A stretch of DNA of 28,354 nt from a virus. The stretch covers positions 1 through 28,354 of the IMG/VR virus record IMGVR_UViG_3300009514_000075; one strand, given 5' to 3'. Positions 16,814 through 24,552 of the stretch are shown here, in pieces; position 1 is the stretch's first letter, and the number at the start of each line of letters is the position of its first letter. Below the pieces are notes generated by a model. That model saw only the letters and a list, made by a program, of their open reading frames with translations. It was not told where the DNA came from and did no database searches. Both the position numbers and the translations under genes were made by a program.

Positions 16814-19081
16814 TTATCCCTCCGGTTCTTGTGGAGAGGCTTCCTCAGACTGAGGATTCATCATTATTGGACCTCCTTGGCCCGAACTGGTCGGGGCGCC
16901 CTCGATCGCGCCAGATAGGGATGCTCCAGCATTTTGAGGCGCCTGATTTAAAGAAGGTCCAATCCCGCTCTGAACGCCAAGTAGCGTCTCGGCTTCCTGA
17001 ATTCTTTGTTTGATATCAGAACCATACGGGTCGGCATAAATCTCAGATTCAGCTAATGACGAAATCTTCTCTTCTTGCTTTAGCGACTGATCGATGAGTT
17101 GTTGCTGACCCGTCAGTTCTAACTGAGCTAATGTATTCATTGAATTAATCTTGCTTGAAGCAATTTGACTCGCTGCTATTTCTGCTTCAATCTTCAAACG
17201 GCGCTCTTCCATATCTAATTGCAATGCATCCAGATCTTTTTGCATGATAATTTCATGCCCTTTCATCTGATTATGCGAAGTTTCAGATTTTATCTTATCA
17301 ATCTCTGCCATCGTCTTGAGAACCTCGGGGGGTGGTGGTGCATTGGGATCCGGCGGCGTCAAAACCTTATCAATATTAGGCACTTCTCTCACTTCTAAGA
17401 AACGTTTCACGACCTCATATTGATTAACGCCCGGGAGTTGCATTAAATTCATCAAAAGTTGAGATTGGGCAATCCGTTTTGCCTCACTTCCTAAATTAGG
17501 ATCCGCCACCGGAAAAATCGCAAAACTCTCCGCTTCTGGCATGCGATAATCATCTGGCATAATCTGACCACTGGCCACCGAGTTCTTAAAATATTGCGTT
17601 CCCGATAAATACTTCTTGTTCATCTCATAGAGCTTTTCAAACTCTTTTTTCATCGATTCATACACCCGCAATTGAATCGAATCAAAGACCTTCTGGCCTT
17701 GTTCTAACAAATTCTGAACGGTCGTCGCCGGCGTATTCGGTGCAGGTTGTTGGCCAATCATCGTATCGCTCACGGCCGAAATTTCTTGACCGCCCTGCAG
17801 TAATAATTCTAATAGCTGAAATAAAACCGGGGAGGGTGGACTCACAGGTAAAGGGACAATATTAGATTTTAAATCCATCCCATTCGTCTCCACGCGTTTC
17901 CATTCGCCCGGTTTAAAATCAAGTACCTCTTTCTGCATTCGCACACCGCGCCCAATAAAACCACCGGCGCCATTAGCCAATGTGCCGGCATCTAATAACT
18001 GATTGATGATCGTATTTACGGTTTCATTGAGGGGCATTAAAATGCGACCAAATCCTAAGCCGTAAAAATCACCATCGGGCGAAGGAATAAATCGATAGTG
18101 CGTAAAATGCTGAATCGGTTCAATTCTAATAAACTCCGGTTTGTCTTCATAAAATATAAAACTGCTTTCATCATAACGGGCGACAATCCTTAAAACTTTT
18201 TCAGTCGCTTTATGGACGGTAATAATATAAGGCTCTGAATAACCGTCTTCATCTAAATCAAGATAGGTGTGCTGTTCGTATAATACATGAATATTATTTT
18301 CTTCTTCCGATTCGTTCTCTTCCTCGGCATAAATAGTGTCTGGATTGATCGACAAATTATCGTCTTCGTCCGCGGGACTATCGCCCAATTCTTCTAACGG
18401 GATCTTGGTAAAAAATCCCATCCGCATTTTTTCGATCAGATCATTGCTCGAATAATAAAGCACATGGGTAATGCGACTGGCTTCATTTAAAGAGGGCGTC
18501 CGAATATTAATAATGACATCATCGGGCAGACAGAGCTCACTTTCGGGCATCTGATTTAAATCATCCCAATATGTTTTTTTAAACACACTGCCGGTCAACG
18601 GTAAAATCATGAGCAATTTATCGAGATCTTCTCGCCAATGATGGCTCATCTGGAGCAACTGAAAAGACATATGCGCCGCTTGACGTTTCGCTAATGCTTC
18701 AAGCTCACCGGTTGGATCGGGTTGCATGACATCTACAAAGACGGCTTGATCGCCCTTGATCATTTCAGGATTAGTACGCGCATTGTACTGAACACACGCC
18801 GTGAGCACTAACGGATATTTGACGGACGCGGCTTTGGGCCACGGATAATTTTTTACTTCTTTGAACTGCTTGGCAAGCTTCACCGCACTTTGCATTTGAC
18901 GGACCCATTCACGCCGACTGCCGTCATCATGGATAGTATTTTGGATCACTTGTGATCCGATATTAACAAGCTTTTCTGATTTAATTTGACTGCAAAGATT
19001 AGGGGAAGAAATGAAATCTCTAAGTTTTGAAGGAATACGGGCGTTGTTACCGGCGCTGTTAACTGTTGCCATCCTTGGCAC
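16814..19081 (-). CDS. Portal protein, P22 gp1-like
   Basis: A 755-residue protein downstream of the large terminase, about the size of P22 gp1 (725). It shows the alpha/beta clip-wing-stem order: an N-terminal helical region, a conserved Gly-Asp-Phe-Tyr-Gly-Leu-Gly-Phe-Gly-Arg motif near residue 340, and Leu-Asn-Glu-Thr-Val-Asn-Thr-Ile-Ile-Asn. Next come a Met-Ile-Gly-Gln-Gln-Pro region and a long C-terminal helix rich in Glu, Gln and Lys (about 580-680) that may form the barrel seen in P22. The last 50 residues are Gly/Ser/Pro-rich and disordered. It forms the dodecameric channel at one vertex and binds terminase and the gp4-like adaptor. Confidence 0.85.
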   Translation of the reverse strand: MPRMATVNSAGNNARIPSKLRDFISSPNLCSQIKSEKLVNIGSQVIQNTIHDDGSRREWVRQMQSAVKLAKQFKEVKNYPWPKAASVKYPLVLTACVQYNARTNPEMIKGDQAVFVDVMQPDPTGELEALAKRQAAHMSFQLLQMSHHWREDLDKLLMILPLTGSVFKKTYWDDLNQMPESELCLPDDVIINIRTPSLNEASRITHVLYYSSNDLIEKMRMGFFTKIPLEELGDSPADEDDNLSINPDTIYAEEENESEEENNIHVLYEQHTYLDLDEDGYSEPYIITVHKATEKVLRIVARYDESSFIFYEDKPEFIRIEPIQHFTHYRFIPSPDGDFYGLGFGRILMPLNETVNTIINQLLDAGTLANGAGGFIGRGVRMQKEVLDFKPGEWKRVETNGMDLKSNIVPLPVSPPSPVLFQLLELLLQGGQEISAVSDTMIGQQPAPNTPATTVQNLLEQGQKVFDSIQLRVYESMKKEFEKLYEMNKKYLSGTQYFKNSVASGQIMPDDYRMPEAESFAIFPVADPNLGSEAKRIAQSQLLMNLMQLPGVNQYEVVKRFLEVREVPNIDKVLTPPDPNAPPPPEVLKTMAEIDKIKSETSHNQMKGHEIIMQKDLDALQLDMEERRLKIEAEIAASQIASSKINSMNTLAQLELTGQQQLIDQSLKQEEKISSLAESEIYADPYGSDIKQRIQEAETLLGVQSGIGPSLNQAPQNAGASLSGAIEGAPTSSGQGGPIMMNPQSEEASPQEPEG

Positions 19082-19112
19082 TCCTTTTCAAAAAAAATAT
19101 CCTTAAATAACC

Positions 19113-21122
19113 TTAATACCCACCAATCTCACTGCGTCCCTCATCATTATCTATCCGACGAATGGTTTCGGGATGCGCCCGATCATAGACATAATTTCGG
19201 TAGTCCCATACCGCTGCTTCTAATGACTGCAGAAATCGTGCGTATTGATTATGAACGGGTTTCGGATTGGCTGACATCATGGAATGACTCCCAGGATTTT
19301 TATAACTGTACCCACCTCTAAACCCTTCTTGTATCTGAGGACATTGATTAGACACAATATTTAAAAGTGGTGTTCCTTTGTTCAGTTTTACCAGGAGCGA
19401 TTGTACATTATTTATCATAGATGACAAGTCAATGTTGGATAAATCACTATAATATTCCTCATATTGATCCATCGTCTCGGGCCAGTTTCTATGCGCATGA
19501 TCGGATCGAATATAAAAGTCCGGTAAAATCCCCGGGAAATAATCTTCTAAAAATGGCATCACAAAATGATCCATCAGATCGGTTAACGACGATGATTCTG
19601 AATGTTCGGCCAACACATACAACGAATCATAATCATTAATGCCGACAATGGAACACGTGAAAAAATTGTCAATATAAATGCCGACCCGGAGCGACACAAT
19701 AAACAGTCTGTCCCAATTTGTCACGGACTGCGCATGGATGAGATCATTATAATCGGGATAAACTTGGAGAACATTGGCGTATCTTTTAGTCAAATAATTA
19801 ATCGCCATCGAAAAAGAGTCCACATCATCATCATGCAGCCCATTGGGAAAAACCCTGAGGTTATCCAGGAAATCTTTTAGCCAAATCGATTTTTTTGGAA
19901 GAAAGACACGGCCGCTTACAATTGTATCCGTTGCTGCTGACGCACGGGAACCTTTATCCCTATCCACTTTAACCGGCACAATATTTAAACGACTATCAAG
20001 TTGTAATTCTTGAATGATGCTTTGACCCGACGCCTTATCTTCAATCAAGACCACCCCAGGATTGTATTGATAAGCGAGCTGCTGCACTTGAACTTTGAGC
20101 TTCGGGAAGATGAGTTTTCCTTTCCATCGATCCAGTAAATAAAAACCGTCGCGTCTCACCCCCCATGTCGTACAGACATTAAAGTCATTTTCTTCTTTTG
20201 TCTTAAAGGCCGTGTCCCAGGACTGAATAATCTGTTCAAATTCTCCCTCTACTTCTTCATAGTAGTTAAAATGATCAATCGGTATCACATTACCCTCCGG
20301 AGTGTATGGTCTTTGTTGATACAGTGCTTCAAACTCGCGTGGATTCGCTTTTTGATAGGCTTTTAAATAAGAGGCGGAATACCGTTCAGGCCATAGTGCC
20401 TCGCCTACGTCACGTCCTAAGGGGTCATTTTCCATGGCCAACGCGGGAAAATCAATCACACGCCAATTTTCATGAGCATGCCGTTCTAACAATCTACCCG
20501 CAAGGTCATCTTCGTGCCATTTTGTCATGATCAACACGATCGCACCGTTAGGTTCCAAGCGCGTATAGCAATCCGTTAAATACCAGTCCCATACCCGATC
20601 ACGGTAAACTTTACTATTGGCTTCTTCCGCACTTTTAACCGGATCATCAATTAAGATGAGATTACCGCCTTTGCCGGTGATCCCGGACCCTACCGATGCC
20701 GCGCGATAAATACCGCCCTCAATCGTCCCCCATTCCTGCGCCGATTGATTTTCTGGATCAAGATTAAGGCGTCTTCGGGCAATCGTGCGGCTCGCTCTTG
20801 AAAAAGAACTCGATAAATCTTTCCCATACGAGGCAATAATTAATGTCCAGGTGGGGTTATTTTCTAAACAATAGACTGGAAAGCGAATCGTCGTGAGCGC
20901 TGATTTCCCATGACGCGGCGGTTCAAAGATCATGAGCCGTTTGCATTTTCCTTCTAAGACATCTTGGAGCGCTTCTTGCGTGGCCTTTAAATGCGGTTTA
21001 TCCCATTCATAGGTGGGCGTCACTATTTTGAGCCAGTCATGAAAGGAAGGAACCTCACCCCGGATATCTTCTTCAAGATAATGCTTTTTTAAAAGCGCGA
21101 TCTTATCCTTTGATATCTTCAT
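19113..21122 (-). CDS. terL: Terminase large subunit with extra C-terminal nuclease-like domain
   Basis: A 669-residue packaging motor. The ATPase domain has Walker A Glu-Pro-Pro-Arg-His-Gly-Lys-Ser (67-74), Walker B Leu-Ile-Leu-Ile-Asp-Asp (155-160) and a Trp-His-Glu-Asp-Asp-Leu motif (202-207). The RNase H-like nuclease domain follows with Asp303 (Ser-Trp-Asp-Thr-Ala), Glu361/Asp362 and Asp431-433 (His-Asp-Asp-Asp-Val-Asp), and ends near residue 450, where most relatives of this type stop. About 200 residues remain. Residues 470-645 read like a second terminase nuclease domain of another lineage, with Pro-Leu-Leu, Cys-Pro and Gly-Phe-Arg-Gly-Gly-Tyr-Ser-Tyr-Lys near 585-608. Two of its three expected acidic residues are replaced. 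It lies 26 bases after the 137-residue gene and 31 bases before portal. Confidence 0.85.
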   Translation of the reverse strand: MKISKDKIALLKKHYLEEDIRGEVPSFHDWLKIVTPTYEWDKPHLKATQEALQDVLEGKCKRLMIFEPPRHGKSALTTIRFPVYCLENNPTWTLIIASYGKDLSSSFSRASRTIARRRLNLDPENQSAQEWGTIEGGIYRAASVGSGITGKGGNLILIDDPVKSAEEANSKVYRDRVWDWYLTDCYTRLEPNGAIVLIMTKWHEDDLAGRLLERHAHENWRVIDFPALAMENDPLGRDVGEALWPERYSASYLKAYQKANPREFEALYQQRPYTPEGNVIPIDHFNYYEEVEGEFEQIIQSWDTAFKTKEENDFNVCTTWGVRRDGFYLLDRWKGKLIFPKLKVQVQQLAYQYNPGVVLIEDKASGQSIIQELQLDSRLNIVPVKVDRDKGSRASAATDTIVSGRVFLPKKSIWLKDFLDNLRVFPNGLHDDDVDSFSMAINYLTKRYANVLQVYPDYNDLIHAQSVTNWDRLFIVSLRVGIYIDNFFTCSIVGINDYDSLYVLAEHSESSSLTDLMDHFVMPFLEDYFPGILPDFYIRSDHAHRNWPETMDQYEEYYSDLSNIDLSSMINNVQSLLVKLNKGTPLLNIVSNQCPQIQEGFRGGYSYKNPGSHSMMSANPKPVHNQYARFLQSLEAAVWDYRNYVYDRAHPETIRRIDNDEGRSEIGGY

Positions 21123-21148
21123 CTGATATTAACGGCTCCCTTCCTTTT

Positions 21149-21562
21149 TTATTCATCCTCGTCAATCATTATAATAAAATCTTCGTAATTATTGTAAGCG
21201 TCTGCCCTCTTTGCCTCTTCTATAATATTGTTCCAACGCTGATAATGTACGTAAGCCTCTTTTAATTCCTCAAATAATTCGTGTACTCGATAGGAGATAT
21301 ATTCTAGCCAATCGACTTTATGTTTACTATCGGACCAAACATCTTGGTCGACCGGCATGTCTCGCGGGGTAGAGACACACAGCATTAAGAGCTCTTCTTC
21401 CAAGCGTTTAATCGTTTCTGTATCAGATCTTAGTTCTGACTCACCGGCCCTTATTAAGATATTAATCACCCTTTTTTCGTCGAGATCATCGTCGTAACTT
21501 TTATAATCATCGTCACTTCCGTGCACCCAGTCTTTATAATGAACGGTGTAAGATTTTGTCAC
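21149..21562 (-). CDS. Acidic protein between the terminase genes
   Basis: A 137-residue, strongly acidic, mostly helical protein. The N-terminus is Asp/Tyr-rich (His-Gly-Ser-Asp-Asp-Asp-Tyr), the centre has helices with a Glu-Glu-Leu-Leu-Met-Leu motif, and the end is Asp/Glu-rich. I do not recognise a family. Its place between small and large terminase, in the same operon, suggests a role in packaging or in early late-phase functions. Acidic composition could mean DNA mimicry, which is only a guess. Confidence 0.55.
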   Translation of the reverse strand: MTKSYTVHYKDWVHGSDDDYKSYDDDLDEKRVINILIRAGESELRSDTETIKRLEEELLMLCVSTPRDMPVDQDVWSDSKHKVDWLEYISYRVHELFEELKEAYVHYQRWNNIIEEAKRADAYNNYEDFIIMIDEDE

Positions 21563-21572
21563 GGGGGTCTCC

Positions 21573-21995
21573 TTATTTTTTCTTTTCCAAATGATTAAAT
21601 GTTAAGCGCTCATAATTTTCCGCGGGATCTAAAAAGACAGTGAAGCGGTCCTTTTTATATTTTATCACTATTTTATCTTTCTTTTTTGGGCCTAACTCCA
21701 CGGGATATGCCAGAATAGAATAAAAAAAAGATCTCCCTAGATTAAAGAATAGTTTGATATCAAACGCTTCCACTTCTAATTCCCATCTATAAATGTTCTC
21801 AGGGAACTCAGAGGGCATCTTGTGAAACCCATCTAAAAACTCTAACAAGATCAATTGCATGGGGGTTAAATCTTTTAAATGAACGCCTGCAAAAGGAATG
21901 CCTAAGCGATTCATGGATTCATCAAGCTTATCCATCGCCACCGCCATAATGCCCGTGCGTCCTGTTAAAGGTATTTCAATGTGAAGTGTATTCAT
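21573..21995 (-). CDS. Unknown protein between the terminase genes
   Basis: A 140-residue protein of mixed helix and strand with aromatic residues (Phe-Phe-Asn-Leu-Gly-Arg-Ser-Phe-Phe-Tyr near 83-92) and a basic C-terminus. No motif I can name and no membrane segment. It starts 33 bases after the small terminase gene and ends 10 bases before the acidic gene. Two unknown genes inserted between small and large terminase are unusual for the P22 plan, so these may be lineage-specific additions. Confidence 0.55.
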   Translation of the reverse strand: MNTLHIEIPLTGRTGIMAVAMDKLDESMNRLGIPFAGVHLKDLTPMQLILLEFLDGFHKMPSEFPENIYRWELEVEAFDIKLFFNLGRSFFYSILAYPVELGPKKKDKIVIKYKKDRFTVFLDPAENYERLTFNHLEKKK

Positions 21996-22028
21996 ATTTT
22001 TCGTCGTCCTTCCCTATTTTAATCATCC

Positions 22029-22454
22029 CTATTTCTTACTATCTTTGTAAGCTTCCCACATCTCATTGACCATGGCTTCCATTTGACCGCTCTCTATTTT
22101 AGCGATTATCCCTAACTGCCTGATCACCCCGTCCGCTTCGCCCGGCGTCAATGCCCCTTTCACAACCTGATCAATCACCGATCTCGCCTGTTCGAGGACC
22201 GTTTCCCCCTCAAGCCTAAATTCGTCCGGCAATACCTCATGCTTAATCGGCGGCGCATACAATCGTTCGACAATGATATCCGCGGCCTTCATATCACCCC
22301 CCATCGCTGAATCATAGATAAGCCCTAGAAGATCCCTCGCCATCTCTTCGTTAATGACCTTCTTAATAAATGCTCTTGAATGCACAAAGTTCTTGTTCTT
22401 GGAGCCCACCGGTCTTCCCTTAGGATTGGCAATATCTCCTGTTTTAAACGTCAT
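22029..22454 (-). CDS. terS: Terminase small subunit (DUF5681-like)
   Basis: A 141-residue protein whose N-terminus has Asn-Pro-Lys-Gly-Arg-Pro-Val-Gly-Ser-Lys-Asn-Lys (10-21), the DNA-contacting signature of a common phage small terminase family. It is followed by helical segments (Phe-Ile-Lys-Lys-Val-Ile-Asn-Glu-Glu and Ala-Ala-Asp-Ile-Ile-Val-Glu-Arg-Leu) typical of the oligomerisation part. The small subunit recognises the packaging site and hands DNA to the large subunit. It is the first gene of the leftward late operon, about 90 bases from the TTGACT/TAGTAT promoter. A GGAG site precedes the ATG. Confidence 0.7.
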   Translation of the reverse strand: MTFKTGDIANPKGRPVGSKNKNFVHSRAFIKKVINEEMARDLLGLIYDSAMGGDMKAADIIVERLYAPPIKHEVLPDEFRLEGETVLEQARSVIDQVVKGALTPGEADGVIRQLGIIAKIESGQMEAMVNEMWEAYKDSKK

Positions 22455-22546
22455 ACCGACTCCTCTATTTCTGCCTATTACATTTAATATATGGTCAATA
22501 TTTATTCTTTAATTAAAGGTAAAAAATACGCTTCTATTTTCTACAA

Positions 22547-22575
22547 ATACTACAAACTGACTGATTAACAGTCAA
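22547..22575 (-). promoter_or_regulatory. Leftward sigma70-like promoter for the late operon
   Basis: On the minus strand TTGACT (22575-22570) is followed by a 17-base spacer and TAGTAT (22552-22547), a near-consensus pair. It points at the small terminase gene with a leader of roughly 85 bases. Confidence 0.65.
22558..22574. promoter_or_regulatory. Dyad over the leftward -35 box (operator candidate)
   Basis: TGACTG-ATTAA-CAGTCA is a perfect six-base inverted repeat with a five-base centre. It covers the -35 box of the leftward promoter, a place where a dimeric repressor would block transcription. No repressor gene for it is identified in the window. Confidence 0.45.
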
Positions 22576-22610
22576 CAATTATTATTTATTAAAATAATTT
22601 CTAATTTTTG

Positions 22611-22638
22611 TTGCTAATTATTAAAAGGGTGCTATACT
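22611..22638 (+). promoter_or_regulatory. Rightward sigma70-like promoter for the early genes
   Basis: TTGCTA (22611-22616), a 16-base spacer and TATACT (22633-22638) precede the first plus-strand gene, whose AGGAGGA ribosome site is at 22657-22663. The leader would be about 25 bases. The surrounding 150 bases are very AT-rich. Confidence 0.6.
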
Positions 22639-22670
22639 AAAAATGTGAAAACAAACAGGAGGAAGGAAAG

Positions 22671-22916
22671 ATGAATATACGATTACAAGACGACGGCCTA
22701 GCGGAGGCAAAAGCTTCCAAAGAATTTAAAATAATTGAAAAAGCGGCCTTCACAATGATCAAAAACCTATCACACTTTTTAGAATGGATGAAAGATTTAG
22801 AAATGAGTTGGAGGGATATACAAGACTACTTATCGATTGTGCATGCGTTTTGGATAAAAGATAAATCCGCTCAGATACTATTTAAATTATTAAAAAGTCA
22901 GGATTACATTAAATAA
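22671..22916 (+). CDS. Small helical early protein, first gene of the rightward operon
   Basis: An 81-residue, mostly helical protein with a strong AGGAGGA site 7 bases before ATG. It has a Trp-Met-Lys-Asp-Leu-Glu-Met-Ser-Trp segment at 39-47 and ends in Ile-Lys. It has no cysteine, no membrane segment and no recognised family. As the promoter-proximal gene of a cluster of tiny genes it is a candidate early host-takeover or regulatory protein. The next gene has a similar length and the same Tyr-Ile-Lys ending, but similarity elsewhere is too weak to call duplication. Confidence 0.65.
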   Translation: MNIRLQDDGLAEAKASKEFKIIEKAAFTMIKNLSHFLEWMKDLEMSWRDIQDYLSIVHAFWIKDKSAQILFKLLKSQDYIK

Positions 22917-22944
22917 TTTTGTAAGGAAAACAGGAGGAACGGAA

Positions 22945-23133
22945 ATGGAAAACGAAATGAAACTATTGAAGGTATTAAACTTATTCACAAGCCAATATAA
23001 GCATTTATTGCCCTATATTGAATCGAGTGAAGATGTGAAAAACTTTTTTGAAGAAATGGAAAACCGAGGGATTGATGAGGAAATATCAAATTCTGTATTT
23101 GAGATGCTTTATACTTATGGTTATATCAAATAG
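22945..23133 (+). CDS. Small early protein, unknown
   Basis: A 62-residue acidic helical protein behind an AGGAGG site. The segment Tyr-Ile-Glu-Ser-Ser-Glu-Asp-Val-Lys-Asn-Phe-Phe-Glu-Glu and the end Tyr-Gly-Tyr-Ile-Lys are its main features. It lies 28 bases after the first early gene. The fold could be a small three-helix bundle. Function cannot be told from sequence. Confidence 0.6.
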   Translation: MENEMKLLKVLNLFTSQYKHLLPYIESSEDVKNFFEEMENRGIDEEISNSVFEMLYTYGYIK

Positions 23134-23154
23134 GATAATTAAGGAGAACGTGAA

Positions 23155-23385
23155 ATGAAAAGCTTTTTATTATTATGGGGAATAATATTTATAAGCTGTG
23201 TTTTAATGGTATTTATTACAACACAATCCATCAAATTAGAACAACAGCATACGTGTTTAGTTGCAATGGAACACGAAGGTTGGTCGAAAGATTCGCTAAG
23301 GGACATTAACAAAATGGGATGGACGATATGCGAATTTAAGAAAAGTCATGATCAATTTAAAAAGGAGGCAAAAAAATGGAACTAG
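23155..23385 (+). CDS. Small membrane-anchored protein
   Basis: A 76-residue protein with one strong hydrophobic segment at about 4-24 (Phe-Leu-Leu-Leu-Trp-Gly-Ile-Ile-Phe) right after Met-Lys-Ser, followed by a charged soluble part with two Cys (34 and 59) and a Lys-rich end. It could be an N-terminal anchor with the body in the periplasm, as in inner-membrane spanins or superinfection-exclusion proteins; neither is proven. It has a GGAG site 7 bases before ATG and overlaps the next gene by 10 bases. Confidence 0.6.
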   Translation: MKSFLLLWGIIFISCVLMVFITTQSIKLEQQHTCLVAMEHEGWSKDSLRDINKMGWTICEFKKSHDQFKKEAKKWN

Positions 23386-23597
23386 CAACCGATTTTGAGA
23401 GAATACGTCACTGCTTTAAATACAAAGTAGCGGAAGTGAGAGATTATATTCGATCGTTACGAAATAAAGGGTTAGATCATGGGACCTATCACCGACAGCT
23501 CGATGAATATAAAAAGCTCATCGACTTTTATGGCATTCAAAAAATGTACCAAGATGAATTTAAACGTAAATGGAAAAAGGAGATCAAGAAATGTTAG
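23376..23597 (+). CDS. Small basic early protein
   Basis: A 73-residue basic helical protein with the strongest ribosome site of the cluster (AAAGGAGG, 23361-23368) before ATG. Clusters of Arg/Lys (Tyr-Ile-Arg-Ser-Leu-Arg-Asn-Lys) and a Lys-rich C-terminus suggest contact with nucleic acid or an acidic partner. The final Cys codon and stop overlap the next start as ATGTTAG. No family recognised. Confidence 0.6.
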   Translation: MELATDFERIRHCFKYKVAEVRDYIRSLRNKGLDHGTYHRQLDEYKKLIDFYGIQKMYQDEFKRKWKKEIKKC

Positions 23598-23791
23598 AAA
23601 TGAAATTAATCAAACCCATTTTCGAGCGTGCGGTCGACCTCCTTCGAGAATATAAAAAAAGCCTCGACAACAATCCGATGATTTCGCCAGATCAACATTA
23701 CTTTTTGATGGGACTGTATAAAAAAAGACTAGGATATCAGACAAAACGTACATTATTTTTACAAGCACTTGAAGAGGAGCAAAAACAATGA
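23591..23791 (+). CDS. Small early protein, unknown
   Basis: The ATG at 23591 is preferred because AAGGAGA lies 8 bases upstream; an ATG at 23570 in the same frame has no such site and sits deep in the previous gene. This gives 66 residues, helical, with Ile-Phe-Glu-Arg-Ala-Val-Asp-Leu-Leu-Arg and Leu-Tyr-Lys-Lys-Arg-Leu-Gly-Tyr segments. Its stop shares ATGA with the next gene, so translation is coupled on both sides. It resembles the preceding small protein in length, charge and helical make-up, but I see no firm alignment. Confidence 0.6.
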   Translation: MLEMKLIKPIFERAVDLLREYKKSLDNNPMISPDQHYFLMGLYKKRLGYQTKRTLFLQALEEEQKQ

Positions 23792-24114
23792 AAGATGAAG
23801 ATATAAAAACGATAGAGCACTATTTTTCGGATCTAACCAGCCACCACCGATGGAGCGAGGAGACTGACAAATATGTGAGAGAAAAAATCGAAGATGAAAT
23901 GAAAGAGGGAGAGGCAATCGCTTTCTCAAAAATAATAATAGCGATCCTGGAAGATAAAAACTTATCGGCTGTTGAAAAATCACTTTACCTCATCAGTGTC
24001 GCAGAAGTTCACCTTTTTCAAATATTGACAGAAAATCTTGCATCATTTATGAAATTTGGCGCGCCTTTCCTACACGAATCGCAAGAGGAGGGAAAAGATG
24101 AATTATATCATTGA
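23788..24114 (+). CDS. Acidic helical early protein, unknown
   Basis: A 108-residue acidic, almost wholly helical protein. It starts on an ATGA overlap and ends beyond the ATG of the next tiny gene (17-base overlap). The segment 50-80 (Ile-Ile-Ala-Ile-Leu-Glu-Asp then Leu-Ser-Ala-Val-Glu-Lys-Ser-Leu-Tyr-Leu-Ile) is hydrophobic but too charged for a membrane helix. It is the largest of the overlapping early genes. No recognised family or catalytic motif. Confidence 0.6.
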   Translation: MKDEDIKTIEHYFSDLTSHHRWSEETDKYVREKIEDEMKEGEAIAFSKIIIAILEDKNLSAVEKSLYLISVAEVHLFQILTENLASFMKFGAPFLHESQEEGKDELYH

Positions 24115-24223
24115 TGGGGTAGGGATATTAATTACCCTCTGGGTGGGATTTCAAACCGTTTTAGATTTATTAGAAGCATGGGAGGAAGATAATTATGAAT
24201 GTCGACGAATTCGAAAAATTTGA
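24098..24223 (+). CDS. 41-residue membrane peptide
   Basis: A short frame behind GAGGAGGG with a hydrophobic N-terminal segment of about 20 residues (Ile-Ile-Asp-Gly-Val-Gly-Ile-Leu-Ile-Thr-Leu-Trp-Val-Gly-Phe) followed by an acidic-then-basic tail. It overlaps the gene before and the gene after, the packing expected of a real member of this operon. It may be a small membrane effector; no function can be assigned. Confidence 0.5.
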   Translation: MNYIIDGVGILITLWVGFQTVLDLLEAWEEDNYECRRIRKI

Positions 24224-24356
24224 AGCTTTTTCTGACAATAAACGTCTAGATCTGGGTATCACAGAAGATGAATATGACCAATATTATGAAGATAACTGGC
24301 GTATGTCGATTGAGCAGGACGACCAGCAGCAATGGGAGGAAGATAGATATGAGTGA
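24195..24356 (+). CDS. 53-residue very acidic protein
   Basis: A short frame that begins after GGGAGGAAG and overlaps both neighbours. It is rich in Asp, Glu, Gln and Tyr with almost no basic residues, for example Glu-Asp-Glu-Tyr-Asp-Gln-Tyr-Tyr-Glu-Asp. Such small acidic phage proteins sometimes mimic DNA or inhibit host DNA-binding enzymes; here that is only a possibility. The ribosome site and start-stop overlap (ATGAGTGA) support translation. Confidence 0.5.
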   Translation: MNVDEFEKFEAFSDNKRLDLGITEDEYDQYYEDNWRMSIEQDDQQQWEEDRYE

Positions 24357-24519
24357 TAAAACTAATGAGGAAAGCGTCCCCACTAGCAACTGGGTAAAAA
24401 CCCAAGAGAAGATAACGGATATATTATTTAAAGACGGTCTTCGAGATGAGAAAAAAATAGAAGAAATGGAGAAAATATTGTTTGATGCTCATTTTAACGG
24501 CGGATGGTTTAGAAAATAA
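24349..24519 (+). CDS. Small early protein, unknown
   Basis: The chosen ATG at 24349 follows GGGAGGA by 8 bases and shares ATGAGTGA with the previous stop. A longer frame back to 24268 would run inside the previous gene without a ribosome site. The product has 56 residues: a polar start, then helices with Lys-Ile-Thr-Asp-Ile-Leu-Phe-Lys-Asp-Gly-Leu-Arg-Asp-Glu and an end Asn-Gly-Gly-Trp-Phe-Arg-Lys. No family recognised. Confidence 0.55.
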   Translation: MSDKTNEESVPTSNWVKTQEKITDILFKDGLRDEKKIEEMEKILFDAHFNGGWFRK

Positions 24520-24552
24520 CAAAACGATGACGACAACAAGAGGAGATAATTA

